40,559 bases of DNA from Psychromicrobium xiongbiense (GTDB lineage Bacteria; Actinomycetota; Actinomycetes; Actinomycetales; Micrococcaceae): assembly GCF_030271165.1 (NCBI RefSeq), contig NZ_JASSZH010000006.1, positions 1 through 40,559 on the forward strand, in the 5' to 3' direction. The notes under the pieces were generated by a model. The model made no database searches, was not told the origin of the DNA, and worked only from the letters and a program-made list of their open reading frames with translations. Shown in pieces: positions 25,177-35,213 of this stretch (positions are counted from its first letter, which is position 1; the number at the start of each line of letters is the position of its first letter). The translations under genes were made by a program, and so were the position numbers.

Positions 25177-25182
25177 ACTCTA
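25177..25182 (-). promoter_or_regulatory. -10 box TAGAGT before metK
   Basis: TAGAGT ends 6 nt before the metK GTG, which suggests a transcript starting at or next to the start codon. No -35 is recognisable. The 138-bp coaBC-metK gap also contains a bulged stem (GCGG...CCGC with GAGAC/GTCTC inside, about 25259-25294) without a T-run. I do not recognise a SAM riboswitch in it. Confidence 0.4.
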
Positions 25183-25308
25183 CTTCCCTCGCTTCCGTGG
25201 GCCGGAGCCCCCAGATGCGCACTGTCACAGTTATTCATGGTCATACTCAGTTTGTCCGGCGGGAGACTGATCCGATCGACCCGTCTCTCAGACCGCAGAA
25301 CGCAAGGT

Positions 25309-26577
25309 TCATCCAGTAGTCGTCACGGCCAAAAGCCGCGCAATCTCCGCCGTGAGTGCCTTGGCAACCTCGGTCTTCGTACCCAGCAGTGCCTGTGGTG
25401 CGCCCTGCTCGCTATGGGCCCCCCGCAGTCCTTCGCGACGCAGGATGGTCACCTCAGTCGTCTCCTGCCCGAAGACCCGACCGTGACCCACCGGGTTGAC
25501 CACTAGGAGATCGCACCCCTTGCGCTCCAGCTTGGCGCGGGCATAGTCCAGCACACTACCTTGGTCATCGCCCGTCTCTGCGGCAAATCCGATGATCAGC
25601 GGACGCTCGGTCCCGCGACGCGCACGGTCCCGGGCCAGTTCCGCCAGGATGTCCGGGTTGCGGACCAGTTCAAGACTGGGCGAACTTCCGTCATCGCGCT
25701 TCTTGATCTTGGAACCCGCGATGACGGCAGGTCGAAAATCCGCGACCGCTGCGGCCATCACAATCGCGTCCGCACGGTCAAGGGCCGTGCCGAGGGCCTC
25801 CTGAAGCTCCGCCGCAGTTTCGACTCGCCTCAGCGTGGCCCGCGGGTGGCTGGCGAACTCCGCCAGGGAAACCTCTACATGAGCTGCCAGGAGTTCAACC
25901 TCTGCGCCAGCGGTCAGGGCTGCTTGCGCCACGGCCAAGCCCTGTTTACCGGATGAACGGTTCCCCAGATAGCGCACCGGGTCCAGTGGTTCCAGGGTGC
26001 CTCCGGCCGTCACCACCAGGCGCTTACCGGATAAGGGCCTCTCCGTCGGTGCAGGATCCATCAGGTTCATAGCCGCGGCGTATATATCTTCCGCCTCGGG
26101 CAGCCGTCCTGGCCCAGAATCGCTGCCCGTCAGTCGGCCACTCGCCGGATCCAGCACCTGGCTGCCCCGCGACCGCAACAATGCAACATTGCTCACTGTT
26201 GCCGGATGCTCCCACATCTGGGTGTGCATCGCCGGGGCAAAGAGCACCGGGCAGGTCGCCGTGAGCAAGGTCGTGGTGAGCAGGTCGTCCGCCAGACCAT
26301 GGGCGGCCTTCGCAAGCAAATCCGCGGTGGCCGGCGCCACCACGACCAGCTCGGCCTGATGGCCCAGTCGGACGTGATTGACCTGGTCAACCCTCTCGAA
26401 GACCGAGGTGTTCACCGGGCGGCCGGACAGGGCCTCCCAAGTGGCAGCGCCCACAAAGTTCAGCGCATTATCGGTGGGAACCACCGTCACCTCATGGCCG
26501 TGCTCCGTAAACAGCCGTAGCAGGGTCGCCGCCTTATAGGCAGCGATCCCTCCGGTCACGCCGAGGACGATCCGCAT
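25309..26577 (-). CDS. coaBC: Bifunctional phosphopantothenoylcysteine decarboxylase / phosphopantothenate-cysteine ligase
   Basis: This 422-aa fused enzyme carries out two successive coenzyme A steps. CoaB joins 4'-phosphopantothenate to cysteine with CTP. CoaC then decarboxylates the product with FMN. The CoaC flavoprotein domain comes first (MRIVLGVTGGIAAYKAATLL, VVAPATADLLAKAAHG, and the PAMHTQMWEHPA active-site motif). The family motif is PxMNxxMW, and His for Asn is usual in actinobacteria. CoaB starts near LVVTAGGTLEPLDPVRYLGN and includes the RSSGKQG dimer-contact stretch and KIKKRDDG. Length is normal. It lies 27 nt after rpoZ in the conserved mihF-gmk-rpoZ-coaBC order. Confidence 0.96.
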   Translation of the reverse strand: MRIVLGVTGGIAAYKAATLLRLFTEHGHEVTVVPTDNALNFVGAATWEALSGRPVNTSVFERVDQVNHVRLGHQAELVVVAPATADLLAKAAHGLADDLLTTTLLTATCPVLFAPAMHTQMWEHPATVSNVALLRSRGSQVLDPASGRLTGSDSGPGRLPEAEDIYAAAMNLMDPAPTERPLSGKRLVVTAGGTLEPLDPVRYLGNRSSGKQGLAVAQAALTAGAEVELLAAHVEVSLAEFASHPRATLRRVETAAELQEALGTALDRADAIVMAAAVADFRPAVIAGSKIKKRDDGSSPSLELVRNPDILAELARDRARRGTERPLIIGFAAETGDDQGSVLDYARAKLERKGCDLLVVNPVGHGRVFGQETTEVTILRREGLRGAHSEQGAPQALLGTKTEVAKALTAEIARLLAVTTTG

Positions 26578-26604
26578 GGCTCAGGAAGCCGCTTCTGCCG
26601 CTGG

Positions 26605-26943
26605 TCAGTCGGCGTCGTCGGCCAGGTCAGCGATATCGCCCAGATCGCTGTCCAGTCCGATCTGCCCGGAGATGGACTCGCTCAGCACCTCAGTCTCGGC
26701 GATGGGCTTGGCAACGAGCAGCCCTTCGTTGATCTCGCGCAGAGCGATCGAGAGCGACTTCTCGTTCAGCGTGGTGTCAACCAGCGGCCCGACGTACTCA
26801 AAGAGGCCCTCGTGCAGCTGTGCGTAGTACGCGTTGATCTGCCGGGCCCGCTTGGCACCAAAGATGACCAGGCCATACTTCGAGTCCGCTGCCTCCAGCA
26901 GGGAATCGATCGGCGGGTTGATGATGCCTTCGGGATGTGACAC
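26605..26943 (-). CDS. rpoZ: RNA polymerase omega subunit
   Basis: This 112-aa omega subunit helps fold and stabilise the beta-prime subunit of RNA polymerase. The core [20 protein letters not shown] then [14 protein letters not shown] is the family signature, and the LREINEGLL segment follows. The acidic C-terminal tail (about 30 residues rich in Asp/Ala) is longer than in E. coli but common in actinobacteria. The start codon is GTG at 26943, with GGAG 5 nt upstream, giving [11 protein letters not shown]. Its place between gmk and coaBC is conserved across actinobacteria. Confidence 0.95.
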   Translation of the reverse strand: MSHPEGIINPPIDSLLEAADSKYGLVIFGAKRARQINAYYAQLHEGLFEYVGPLVDTTLNEKSLSIALREINEGLLVAKPIAETEVLSESISGQIGLDSDLGDIADLADDAD

Positions 26944-26998
26944 AAATACTCCAAATTTTCGTCAGGAATCGGCGGTGCACCACCGGCTCCATCAAGGT

Positions 26999-27658
26999 TC
27001 AGGCTTGCGCTGAGACGGTCGTTCCAGCGATTCCCATCAGGGAAACAAGTTCGGCCGCCGCCCGGTCCACACGGTCATTGACGATGGTGTGATCGAACTC
27101 AGGCTCGGCAGCAAGTTCTATTTTAGCGGTATCGAGGCGTCTCTGCTGTTCCTGGGCGGATTCGGTGCCGCGTCCGATCAGTCGACGCACCAGCTCCTCC
27201 CAGCTCGGCGGGCTCAAAAAGACGAAAGTTGCTTCCGGCATCGCCTCCTTGACCTGGCGTGCCCCCTGAAGATCAATCTCCAACAGCACGGAGCGCCCCT
27301 CGGCGACCGCGGTCTCCACGGTGGAACGCAGGGTGCCGTAGCGGTTCTGTCCATGGACCACAGCCCATTCGAGAAATGCCCCGTCCTCGATCAACTGATC
27401 GAACTCCTCGGGGGTTTTGAAGAAATAGTGAACACCCTCCCGTTCCCCGGGCCTGGGCACACGGGTCGTGGCGGAGACGGAGAGCCATACCTCGGGATAG
27501 TTGTCCCGCACAAAGGTCGACACTGTGCCCTTGCCGACCGCCGTCGGGCCAGCCAAAACGGTCAGCCCGTGTCCTGTTTTCGCAGCTGTCGTCCGTGCCC
27601 TGGGCACCGGGAAGGCGGGCACGGAGAGCTGCTCGGCAGCAGAACGCAAACCGCTCAA
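26999..27658 (-). CDS. gmk: Guanylate kinase
   Basis: This 219-aa enzyme phosphorylates GMP to GDP with ATP. The P-loop is [17 protein letters not shown], followed by the GMP-binding [20 protein letters not shown] and [13 protein letters not shown], and the lid region RLIGRGTES. The open frame begins with TTG at 27658, whose TTGA overlaps the mihF stop, giving a 30-residue N-terminal extension ([12 protein letters not shown]) before the usual start of the fold. Related proteins often begin a few residues before the P-loop. No strong ribosome binding site marks the TTG, so a start at the internal GTG (LSVPAF) cannot be excluded. Overlap with mihF supports coupled translation. Confidence 0.95.
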   Translation of the reverse strand: MSGLRSAAEQLSVPAFPVPRARTTAAKTGHGLTVLAGPTAVGKGTVSTFVRDNYPEVWLSVSATTRVPRPGEREGVHYFFKTPEEFDQLIEDGAFLEWAVVHGQNRYGTLRSTVETAVAEGRSVLLEIDLQGARQVKEAMPEATFVFLSPPSWEELVRRLIGRGTESAQEQQRRLDTAKIELAAEPEFDHTIVNDRVDRAAAELVSLMGIAGTTVSAQA

Positions 27659-27981
27659 TTGCTCGGAACGTTCTCGAGGAGGTCGATCAGTGCTCGGCGT
27701 TGGTGAATGCCGAGTCCGCGTATGCGCCGGGTCGCGGAAATACCGACCCGGGCCATGATGGATTCTGCACGGACCGGTCCGATGCCGGGCAGGGCCTCCA
27801 GCAGCTCGGTCACTCGCAGCCGACTCAGGGCTTCCACAGTGTCCGCCTGATCGAAAAGCTCGCTGAGCGTCACCAGACCCGATTTGACCCGGCCCTTTGC
27901 TTCGGCTCGTATGGTGCGCGCCTGAGCCGCTTTAGCAAGCGCCGAGGATCTTTCTTCGCTGGTCAGCGGTCGCAAACTCAC
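27655..27981 (-). CDS. mihF: Integration host factor, actinobacterial type
   Basis: This 108-aa basic DNA-binding protein of the actinobacterial IHF (mIHF) family is unrelated in fold to E. coli IHF. A basic N-terminal helix ([18 protein letters not shown]) is followed by [17 protein letters not shown] and the helix-two-turn-helix DNA-binding part [20 protein letters not shown]. In the family it bends DNA, shapes the nucleoid and is essential in mycobacteria. The start is GTG at 27981 with GAGTGAGG just upstream. It leads mihF-gmk-rpoZ-coaBC-metK-priA, and its stop overlaps the gmk start. A hairpin ATGTCCG/CGGACAT (28010-28029) lies in its 5' leader. Confidence 0.93.
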   Translation of the reverse strand: MSLRPLTSEERSSALAKAAQARTIRAEAKGRVKSGLVTLSELFDQADTVEALSRLRVTELLEALPGIGPVRAESIMARVGISATRRIRGLGIHQRRALIDLLENVPSN

Positions 27982-28009
27982 AGAACCTCACTCGATGATG
28001 TCCAAAGGG

Positions 28010-28079
28010 ATGTCCGGGGGCGCGGACATGTAGTCAGAGAATAAGATCGAACTTATCGGTTTACACACGGCAAAATCAA
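28010..28079 (-). promoter_or_regulatory. Candidate mihF promoter and leader hairpin
   Basis: On the minus strand TTGATT (28079-28074), 16 nt and GATAAG (28057-28052) make a fair promoter. Downstream a 7-bp stem ATGTCCG/CGGACAT (28010-28016 with 28023-28029) sits in the predicted leader, and a third ATGTCC copy lies at about 27998-28003. The stretch from 28080 to the exporter start shows no clear promoter for that gene. All of this is pattern-matching. Confidence 0.35.
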
Positions 28080-28274
28080 TCCTTGGCCGCTCATCAGGGG
28101 TATCCGCAGTTCCCGAGCCAGAGGCAGAAGTTCTGCTGCGCCACCCATCGTCCGTTCCGTCCGGCCTTCGCAAAGTGTCGGCGCCCTGGAATAAGCTCCC
28201 TCACACTGCACTTATCTTCACCACAACTCTTCATCGCATCATCCGCCGCACCTCGTCCACAGGACTGGAGAATC

Positions 28275-29762
28275 ATGTCCGAGCCCAGCATGGCCTCTGC
28301 CGTAGGAGCCCCCGTGCCATCGGTCGCAGAGAACCTCAGGCGACGGAACTTTGTGGTGATCAGCCTGCTGCTTGCGGCCACCTTCGTGGTGTTCCTCAAT
28401 GAAACCATCATGAGTGTCGCCCTCGTTCCCCTGATGAACGACCTCGGCGTGGATGAACCCACCATCCAGTGGCTCTCTACCGCGTTCATGCTGACCATGG
28501 CCGTGGTGATTCCGATGACCGGATTCCTTCTGCAGCGACTGACCACCCGTCAGGTCTTCCTTCTGGCTATGACCCTGTTCTGTCTCGGCACACTGTTGGC
28601 GCTTCTGGCGCCGGGATTCCCTGTGCTTCTCCTCGCGCGCGTCATCCAGGCCACCGGAACCGCCATCATGATGCCGCTGCTGATGACCACCATCATGCAG
28701 CTGGTTCCGGAGGAATCCCGCGGCACCACCATGGGCAATATCAGCATTGTCATCGCAGTGGCTCCCGCGATCGGCCCGACCGTCGCCGGTCTGCTGCTTT
28801 CCCTGGGATCCTGGCGCTGGATGTTTGGGGCGGTGCTGCCGATTGCCCTGCTGATGCTGCTCATCGGAGCCCGCTATGTGCGTAATGTCAATGAGCCCGG
28901 CAGGGCCCCGCTGGATCTGGTGTCGGTGATTCTCTCGGCCATCGGATTCAGTTCGCTGGTCTACGGACTCAGTCAGCTGAGCCATCTGGGCGCCGAGACC
29001 GGGATCATGATCATTGCTCTTGCGGTAGGTGTCGTGGCGCTGACCGTCTTCGTGGTGCGGCAACGCTTCCTGCAGAAGGTCAATGATGCCCTGCTCGACC
29101 TGCGAACCTTCCGTAGCGCAAACTTCACTGCCACCGTGATCATGATGGCGCTGGCCATGATGGCACTGTTCGGCACCGTCATTCTCCTGCCGATCTACCT
29201 GCAGAAGGCACTCCACCTCGAGGGCGTGACCATCGGGCTGATGCTTCTGCCGGGCGGGCTCCTCATGGGTCTGAGCGCACCGCTGGTCGGGCGAATCTAC
29301 GACCGCTACGGGCCCCGCTGGCTGCTCGTTCCCGGAACCACCCTGGTCACCGTGGTGCTCTGGCTGCTGACCCTGGTCTCGGTGGACACCTCACCGTATT
29401 TCGTGATGGCCATGCATATCCTGCTGAGCCTGGGTCTCGGCCTGACGTTCACCCCGCTGTTCACGGCCGGTATGGGCTCGGTCAGCCCCCAGCTGTACTC
29501 CCACGCCTCGGCTATCGTCGGAACGGTGCAGCAGGTGGCCGGTGCTGCCGGAACGTCCCTCTTCGTGGCCGTCATGAGTGCCCAGGCAGTATCCCAGCGT
29601 GATCTGGGTGCCAGCAGCGAAGTAGCCACCGCCAACGGGGTGCACACGGCCTTCCTGCTCGGGGCGATCCTCTTCACCCTGACCATCGGAGTGGCCTTCT
29701 TCATTCACAAACCAGCGGCTCCTGAAGGATCCCCCGATGGCGCCCCGGCGGGCGGACACTGA
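28275..29762 (+). CDS. MFS multidrug-type exporter (DHA2 / EmrB-QacA family)
   Basis: This predicted 495-aa membrane protein has about 14 hydrophobic helices, the DHA2 count. Helix 1 carries LNETIMSVALVPLMNDLGV, which resembles the DHA2 motif D1. The loop after helix 2 has the motif A-like GFLLQRLTTRQVFL, and helix 5 has the antiporter motif C-like AVAPAIGPTVAGLLL. Members expel drugs and other hydrophobic compounds in exchange for protons. I use the ATG at 28275 with GGAG close upstream. The frame runs 64 codons further upstream without coding character. It lies alone on the plus strand between pyrF and mihF, blocks that are adjacent in many relatives, so it was probably inserted there. No regulator gene is beside it. 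The substrate is unknown. Confidence 0.92.
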   Translation: MSEPSMASAVGAPVPSVAENLRRRNFVVISLLLAATFVVFLNETIMSVALVPLMNDLGVDEPTIQWLSTAFMLTMAVVIPMTGFLLQRLTTRQVFLLAMTLFCLGTLLALLAPGFPVLLLARVIQATGTAIMMPLLMTTIMQLVPEESRGTTMGNISIVIAVAPAIGPTVAGLLLSLGSWRWMFGAVLPIALLMLLIGARYVRNVNEPGRAPLDLVSVILSAIGFSSLVYGLSQLSHLGAETGIMIIALAVGVVALTVFVVRQRFLQKVNDALLDLRTFRSANFTATVIMMALAMMALFGTVILLPIYLQKALHLEGVTIGLMLLPGGLLMGLSAPLVGRIYDRYGPRWLLVPGTTLVTVVLWLLTLVSVDTSPYFVMAMHILLSLGLGLTFTPLFTAGMGSVSPQLYSHASAIVGTVQQVAGAAGTSLFVAVMSAQAVSQRDLGASSEVATANGVHTAFLLGAILFTLTIGVAFFIHKPAAPEGSPDGAPAGGH

Positions 29763-29789
29763 CCGCCGAGCACTTGCCGTCAAACAGCA

Positions 29790-29827
29790 ACAGGTGCCCC
29801 CTGAGACCAAGCTCGGTGGGCACCTGT
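29790..29827. terminator. Hairpin between the convergent exporter and pyrF genes
   Basis: ACAGGTGCCC (29790-29799) pairs with GGGCACCTGT (29818-29827), a perfect 10-bp stem with an 18-nt loop, between the two convergent stops. It has no strong T-run and probably serves both genes. Confidence 0.65.
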
Positions 29828-29848
29828 CACGGCTGATTCAGCTGGCGC

Positions 29849-30712
29849 TCAGTCGCTCGTCAAATCAGCCAGGGTTGCCTCGACGGCCCCGGCCAGCGCC
29901 TCATGGTCTGGACCGGCATCGGCAATGCCACGGCTGGAGGTGGCCAGAACCTGGGGGTAGGCGGCACCGAAGACGCTCCGCAGATCCGCCCCGCTGGCCC
30001 CCTGGGCTCCCAGTCCCGGTGCCAGGATAGGCCCGCCCATGCCGCGCAGATCCAGTCCCAGGCGCTCCACCGCTGCGCCGACCGTGGCGCCGATCACCAG
30101 GCCGGTGGACCCCAGCTGCGCCAACGTACGTGCCCTTTCGACAGCATTCTCCGCGGCCGCAGCCTCGGTGATCCTCCGCGCCACCGCGCCCTCATCCTCA
30201 TCGGCACCCACATGCTGGACGCTGGCCCCTTCCGGGTTGGAGGTCAGGGCCAGCACAAAGACGCCGCGTGCCTGCGCCTGCGCCAGATCGAGGGCCGGCC
30301 GGAGCGATTCGAAACCGAGGTAGGGGCTCAGGGTCACGGCATCAGCCGCCAGCGCTGAATCCGGTGAGAGCCAGGCGTCCGCATAGGCCGCCATCGTGGA
30401 GCCGATGTCACCGCGCTTGGCGTCGGCAATCGTCAGCACACCTGCCGAGGCGGCATCGGCCAGCAAACCTTCCAGAACGGCGATGCCGGCCGAGCCGTGC
30501 CGCTCATACAGGGCCACCTGAGGCTTGATGGCGGCAGCCCGATCGGCGGCAGCCTCCAGCATCCGTAACGAGAACTCCTTCAGCCCGGTGACCGAGTCCT
30601 CCAGTCCCCAAATGGCCAACGTGCCCGGATGGGGGTCGATACCCACACACAGCTGGCCACGGGAGGCCATCACGGCCGCCAGGCGCGCCCCGAAACTGAG
30701 CTGCTCAGACAT
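29849..30712 (-). CDS. pyrF: Orotidine 5'-phosphate decarboxylase
   Basis: This 287-aa enzyme makes UMP from OMP. The catalytic segment is visible as [20 protein letters not shown]. Its Asp-Ala-Lys-Arg belongs to the long, type 2 OMP decarboxylases found in mycobacteria and relatives. The N-terminal [13 protein letters not shown] and C-terminal [14 protein letters not shown] phosphate-binding loop agree. The ATG at 30712 gives [11 protein letters not shown] and overlaps the carB stop by 8 bp (ATGTCTGA). The frame is open nine codons further upstream, inside carB. It is the last gene of the pyr operon and is followed by a terminator shared with the exporter. Confidence 0.96.
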   Translation of the reverse strand: MSEQLSFGARLAAVMASRGQLCVGIDPHPGTLAIWGLEDSVTGLKEFSLRMLEAAADRAAAIKPQVALYERHGSAGIAVLEGLLADAASAGVLTIADAKRGDIGSTMAAYADAWLSPDSALAADAVTLSPYLGFESLRPALDLAQAQARGVFVLALTSNPEGASVQHVGADEDEGAVARRITEAAAAENAVERARTLAQLGSTGLVIGATVGAAVERLGLDLRGMGGPILAPGLGAQGASGADLRSVFGAAYPQVLATSSRGIADAGPDHEALAGAVEATLADLTSD

Positions 30713-33700
30713 TCCGGGCGTCCATGGCAGCACGCAGGGCTGATTCGTGTTCCTGCAGACTGGTCACCGACCAGTCGAAGCTTCGCAGGGCCTCGATGGC
30801 GAGCACCGCGACGTTGAATTCGGCCACCGTGGTGATGCACGGAATGCCGATCGAGGTGGCGGCGGCGCGGATCTCGTAGCCGTCGCCGCGCGCCTCACCG
30901 CCGGAGGGAGTGTTGAAGACCATGTCGATCTCCCCCGCGACGATCAGGTCGACGATGGTGCCCTCCCCCTCGGCGCTGCTGCCTTGGGCGACCTTCCGCA
31001 CCGGGGTGGCCGCAATGCCGTTACGGCGCAGCACCTCCGCCGTACCGCCCGTGGAGACGATCTCAAAGCCCAGATCGGAGAGCCGTTTGACCCCCATGAT
31101 GACGGCGCGCTTGTCCCGATTGGCGACCGAGATGAAGATCTTCCCGCCGGTGGGCAAAGCGTTATTGGCCGCAGCCTGGCTCTTGGCGAAAGCGGTGTCG
31201 AAGTGCTTGTCGATGCCCATGACCTCGCCCGTGGAGCGCATTTCCGGGCCCAGAAGCGAGTCCACGACCGCTCCTTCCGGGGTCCGGAACCGGCTGAAGG
31301 GCAGCACGGCCTCCTTGACGGCGAACGGTGCCTCGGGAGGCAGGCTGGCGCCATCGCCGGTTTCCGGCAGCATCTTGTAGGCAGTGCGCAGCTGATGGAT
31401 GGTGACGCCGGTGCCGATCAGCGCCGCGGCCTTGGCCATCTGCACGCCGGTCGCCTTGGAGACGAAGGGCACGGTCCGCGAGGCTCGTGGGTTCGCCTCC
31501 AGAACGTACAGCACATCTGAGGCCAGAGCGAACTGGATGTTGATCAGCCCGCGCACCCCCACACCTTCGGCGATGGCCCGGGTTGCGGTCCGGACCCGCT
31601 CAATCACGGTGGAGCCCAGGGTCACCGGCGGCAGCACACACGCCGAGTCACCGGAGTGAATGCCGGCCTCCTCGATGTGCTCCATGATTCCACCCAGGTA
31701 CATGTCGGTGCCGTCGAAGAGCGCATCGACGTCGATCTCCACCGCATCCTCCAGGAAGCGGTCGATCAGCACCGGGTGATCCGGGGTGATTTCGGTCGCA
31801 TTGGCAATGTAGCGGGACAGATTGGGCTCGTCATAGACGATCTCCATCCCCCGCCCGCCCAGAACGTAGGAGGGCCGCACCAGCACGGGGTAGCCGATCT
31901 CGTCGGCGATCTTCTTGGCATCCTCAAAGGAGACGGCGGTGCCATTCTTCGGGGAGATCAGGCCAGCCTGGTCCAGTACCCGGGCAAAAGCACCCCGGTG
32001 CTCAGCCAGATCGATCGCTTCAGGTGAGGTGCCGAGGATCGGCACGCCGGCATCGGCCAGCTGCTGCGCCAATTTGAGCGGGGTCTGACCACCAAGCTGG
32101 ACGAACACGCCCATCACACCACCGGTGCGCTCCTCCGCCGCGATGACTTCCAGCACGTCCTCCAGAGTCAGCGGCTCAAAGTAGAGCCGCGTGGAGACGT
32201 CGTAGTCGGTGGAGACGGTTTCGGGGTTGCAGTTGACCATCACGGTCTCGTAGCCGGCCTTGCGGAGCGCCATCGAGGCGTGCACGCAGGAGTAGTCGAA
32301 CTCAATGCCCTGTCCGATGCGATTCGGTCCCGAGCCGAGGATGATGACAGAGGGCTTGGCGTGCAGGCCGACCTCGTCCTCCAGGTCGTAGCTGGAGTAG
32401 TGGTAGGGCGTGTACGCGGCAAACTCAGCAGCGCAGGTGTCCACCGTTTTGTAGACCGGACGGATCCCCAGGGCATGCCGCACCCCGCGCACCACGGCCT
32501 CGCTGTGGTGGGTCAGGGCTCCGATCTGCTCATCGGAGAAGCCATGGCGCTTGGCCAGCTGCAGGATCTCCGGAGTCAGATTGGCGCTCGTGCGGATGGC
32601 GGCCGAGATCTCGTTCAAGAGCTGCAGCTGGTCCAGGAACCACGGGTCGATCTTCGTGGCCTCGTACAGATCCTCCACGGTCGCCCCACCCAACAGTCCC
32701 CGCTGCACCTGGTGGAGTCGTTCCGTCGTCGGGCGCTTGGCCTTCTCCACCAGCTCCGCTACTTCCCATTCCGGGACCGGGCTGAAGTCCAGCTGTGAGC
32801 CCTTCTGCTCCAGGGAGCGCAGGGCCTTCTGGAGCGCCTCGGTGAAGTTACGGCCCATTGCCATGGCCTCGCCCACGCTCTTCATGGTGGTGGTCAGCGT
32901 CGGGTCCGCAGCCGGGAACTTCTCGAAGGCGAACCGTGGAACCTTGACCACCACATAGTCCAGAGTCGGCTCGAAGGAGGCCGGTGTCTTCTGGGTGATG
33001 TCGTTGGGGATCTCATCCAGGGTGTAGCCGAGGGAGAGTTTGGTGGCGATTTTGGCGATGGCGAAGCCGGTGGCCTTGGACGCCAGCGCTGAGGACCGGG
33101 AGACCCGGGGGTTCATCTCGATCACCACCACCCGGCCGGTCTTCGGGTCGATGGCGAACTGGATGTTACAGCCACCGGTGTCCACACCGACTTCACGGAT
33201 CACAGCGATGGCGACGTCGCGCAGCTTCTGGAACTCACGGTCGGTCAGCGTCAGTGCGGGCGCCACCGTGATCGAATCGCCGGTGTGAACGCCGACCGGG
33301 TCGAAGTTCTCGATCGAACAGACCACCACGACGTTGTCGTTCTTGTCCCGCATCATTTCGAGTTCGTACTCTTTCCAGCCCAGAATGCTCTCTTCGAGCA
33401 GCACCTCGGTGGTGGGGCTGTACTGGAGACCCTGGCCGACGATGCGGCGCAGATCGTCCTCGTTGTAGGCCAGACCAGATCCGAGCCCTCCCATGGTGAA
33501 GGAGGGGCGGACGACCATCGGATAGCCAAGATCCTCCGCCGCAACGAAGGCCTCATCCAGGGTGTGGATGATATGCGAGCGGGCGGATTCGGCACCGCAG
33601 CGCTCCACCACGCCCTTGAACTTCTCGCGGTCCTCACCGAGCTCGATGGCGGCGATATTCGCTCCGATCAGCTCGACGTCGTACTTCGCCAGCACGCCGT

Positions 33701-34013
33701 TCTTGTCCAGCGCGATCGCGGTGTTCAGCGCGGTCTGGCCACCCAGTGTCGGCAGAATCGCGTCCGGGCGCTCCTTGGCGATGATTTTCTCGACCACCTC
33801 AGGGGTGATCGGCTCCACATAGGTGGCATCGGCGAATTCGGGATCGGTCATGATGGTCGCAGGGTTTGAATTGACCAGGATGACGCGCAGCCCCTCCTCC
33901 TTCAGAACGCGCAGGGCCTGGGTGCCGGAGTAGTCGAACTCCGCAGCCTGACCGATGACGATCGGGCCGGAACCGATGACGAGGACACTGGTGAGATCGG
34001 TACGTTTGGGCAT
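30705..34013 (-). CDS. carB: Carbamoyl-phosphate synthase large subunit
   Basis: This 1102-aa subunit makes carbamoyl phosphate from bicarbonate, ammonia delivered from CarA, and two ATP. Two homologous halves are seen. Each starts with a Rossmann-like [15 protein letters not shown] or [15 protein letters not shown] loop and continues into an ATP-grasp domain ([14 protein letters not shown] and [14 protein letters not shown]). The C-terminal methylglyoxal-synthase-like domain (from about residue 950) normally binds allosteric effectors such as UMP. Length is normal. Start and carA stop share one base (TAATG), and its stop overlaps pyrF, so translation is coupled. A single carAB pair serving both pyrimidine and arginine synthesis is likely, but cannot be proved from this window. 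Confidence 0.98.
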   Translation of the reverse strand: MPKRTDLTSVLVIGSGPIVIGQAAEFDYSGTQALRVLKEEGLRVILVNSNPATIMTDPEFADATYVEPITPEVVEKIIAKERPDAILPTLGGQTALNTAIALDKNGVLAKYDVELIGANIAAIELGEDREKFKGVVERCGAESARSHIIHTLDEAFVAAEDLGYPMVVRPSFTMGGLGSGLAYNEDDLRRIVGQGLQYSPTTEVLLEESILGWKEYELEMMRDKNDNVVVVCSIENFDPVGVHTGDSITVAPALTLTDREFQKLRDVAIAVIREVGVDTGGCNIQFAIDPKTGRVVVIEMNPRVSRSSALASKATGFAIAKIATKLSLGYTLDEIPNDITQKTPASFEPTLDYVVVKVPRFAFEKFPAADPTLTTTMKSVGEAMAMGRNFTEALQKALRSLEQKGSQLDFSPVPEWEVAELVEKAKRPTTERLHQVQRGLLGGATVEDLYEATKIDPWFLDQLQLLNEISAAIRTSANLTPEILQLAKRHGFSDEQIGALTHHSEAVVRGVRHALGIRPVYKTVDTCAAEFAAYTPYHYSSYDLEDEVGLHAKPSVIILGSGPNRIGQGIEFDYSCVHASMALRKAGYETVMVNCNPETVSTDYDVSTRLYFEPLTLEDVLEVIAAEERTGGVMGVFVQLGGQTPLKLAQQLADAGVPILGTSPEAIDLAEHRGAFARVLDQAGLISPKNGTAVSFEDAKKIADEIGYPVLVRPSYVLGGRGMEIVYDEPNLSRYIANATEITPDHPVLIDRFLEDAVEIDVDALFDGTDMYLGGIMEHIEEAGIHSGDSACVLPPVTLGSTVIERVRTATRAIAEGVGVRGLINIQFALASDVLYVLEANPRASRTVPFVSKATGVQMAKAAALIGTGVTIHQLRTAYKMLPETGDGASLPPEAPFAVKEAVLPFSRFRTPEGAVVDSLLGPEMRSTGEVMGIDKHFDTAFAKSQAAANNALPTGGKIFISVANRDKRAVIMGVKRLSDLGFEIVSTGGTAEVLRRNGIAATPVRKVAQGSSAEGEGTIVDLIVAGEIDMVFNTPSGGEARGDGYEIRAAATSIGIPCITTVAEFNVAVLAIEALRSFDWSVTSLQEHESALRAAMDARNV

Positions 34014-35200
34014 TACTTGGCGTCCTGATTCTGTGCGGTGTTCTGTTCGATCGAACTCTGCTGATCCATCAGCTCGATGAAGCGGTCAAAGAGGTAGGCT
34101 GCATCGTGCGGGCCGGCTGCCGCCTCCGGGTGGTACTGGACGGAGAAGGCCGGAATATCCAGACATGCCAGTCCCTCGACCACCTGGTCGTTGAGGCTCA
34201 CATGGCTGACCTCCACCCGGCCGAAGCGCTGCTCCGGTGCCTGGCTGGCGCCATCCATGGGGGCATCCACGGCGAACCCGTGGTTCTGCGAGGTGATTTC
34301 CACCTTGCCGGTCTTCCGGTCCATCACCGGCTGGTTGATGCCACGATGGCCGTATTTGAGCTTGTAGGTACCAAAACCCAGGGCGCGGCCCAGGATCTGG
34401 TTGCCGAAGCAGATGCCGAAGTAGGGCAGCCGCTCATCCAGCACCGACCGCAGCAGGGCGACCTGCGCATCCGCAGTGGCCGGGTCCCCCGGGCCGTTGG
34501 ACATGAAGAAGCCGTCCGGGCTGACGGCTTTGACGTCCTCCAGGGTGGCGGTGGCCGGCAGTACATGCACCCGGACCCCGCGCTCGGCAAAACGGGTCGG
34601 TGTCATGGCTTTGATGCCCAGGTCGATGGCGGCGATGGTGTGCCGGACCGGGCCCGCCCAGCCGTGGTCGGCGGGCTCCACCACATATGCCTGATCCACG
34701 CTGACTTCCTCGGCCAGCGCCGATCCTTCCATGGACGCACTCTGGCGCACCACCTCGAGCATCTCGGGGGGGCTGGTGATCGCCTCGCCGGAGAAGATTC
34801 CGGCCTTCATCGCGCCTCGCTCGCGCAGGTGACGGGTGATGGCGCGAGTGTCCACGCCCTGGATGCCGACAATGCCCTGGGTTTCCAGCTCCTCGTCCAG
34901 GCTCCGCTGGGAGCGCCAGTTAGAGGGGCGTCGGGCGGCATCGCGCACAATGTACCCGGCGACCCAGATCTTCCGGGACTCGGCATCCTCGTCATTGACC
35001 CCGGTATTGCCGATATGCGGGGCGGTCTGGACGACCAGCTGCCGGGCGTAGGAAGGGTCGGTGATGGTTTCCTGGTACCCGGTCATGCCGGTGGCGAAGA
35101 CCGCTTCACCCAGGGTGCTTCCCACAGCGCCGTAGGCGGAGCCATGGAAGACTGTTCCGTCCTCCAGTATCAGGACGGCTGGAGTCAATTCGTGGATCAT
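34013..35200 (-). CDS. carA: Carbamoyl-phosphate synthase small subunit
   Basis: This 395-aa glutamine amidotransferase subunit hydrolyses glutamine and channels ammonia to CarB. The N-terminal domain starts with [18 protein letters not shown]. The class I amidotransferase domain holds the nucleophile Cys264 in [17 protein letters not shown] and the His-Glu pair in [14 protein letters not shown] choose the ATG at 35200 because AGAGGA lies 7 nt before it. The upstream frame (14 extra residues) overlaps the preceding gene and has no site. Order and spacing (13 nt after the PH-like gene, one base shared with carB) put it in the pyr operon. Confidence 0.97.
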   Translation of the reverse strand: MIHELTPAVLILEDGTVFHGSAYGAVGSTLGEAVFATGMTGYQETITDPSYARQLVVQTAPHIGNTGVNDEDAESRKIWVAGYIVRDAARRPSNWRSQRSLDEELETQGIVGIQGVDTRAITRHLRERGAMKAGIFSGEAITSPPEMLEVVRQSASMEGSALAEEVSVDQAYVVEPADHGWAGPVRHTIAAIDLGIKAMTPTRFAERGVRVHVLPATATLEDVKAVSPDGFFMSNGPGDPATADAQVALLRSVLDERLPYFGICFGNQILGRALGFGTYKLKYGHRGINQPVMDRKTGKVEITSQNHGFAVDAPMDGASQAPEQRFGRVEVSHVSLNDQVVEGLACLDIPAFSVQYHPEAAAGPHDAAYLFDRFIELMDQQSSIEQNTAQNQDAK

Positions 35201-35213
35201 GGCGTGTCCTCTG

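Noticed and set aside
25183..25308. A SAM riboswitch upstream of metK
   Set aside because: Only an irregular bulged stem is seen. The conserved elements of SAM-I or SAM-IV riboswitches were not recognised, and the 138-bp gap is short.
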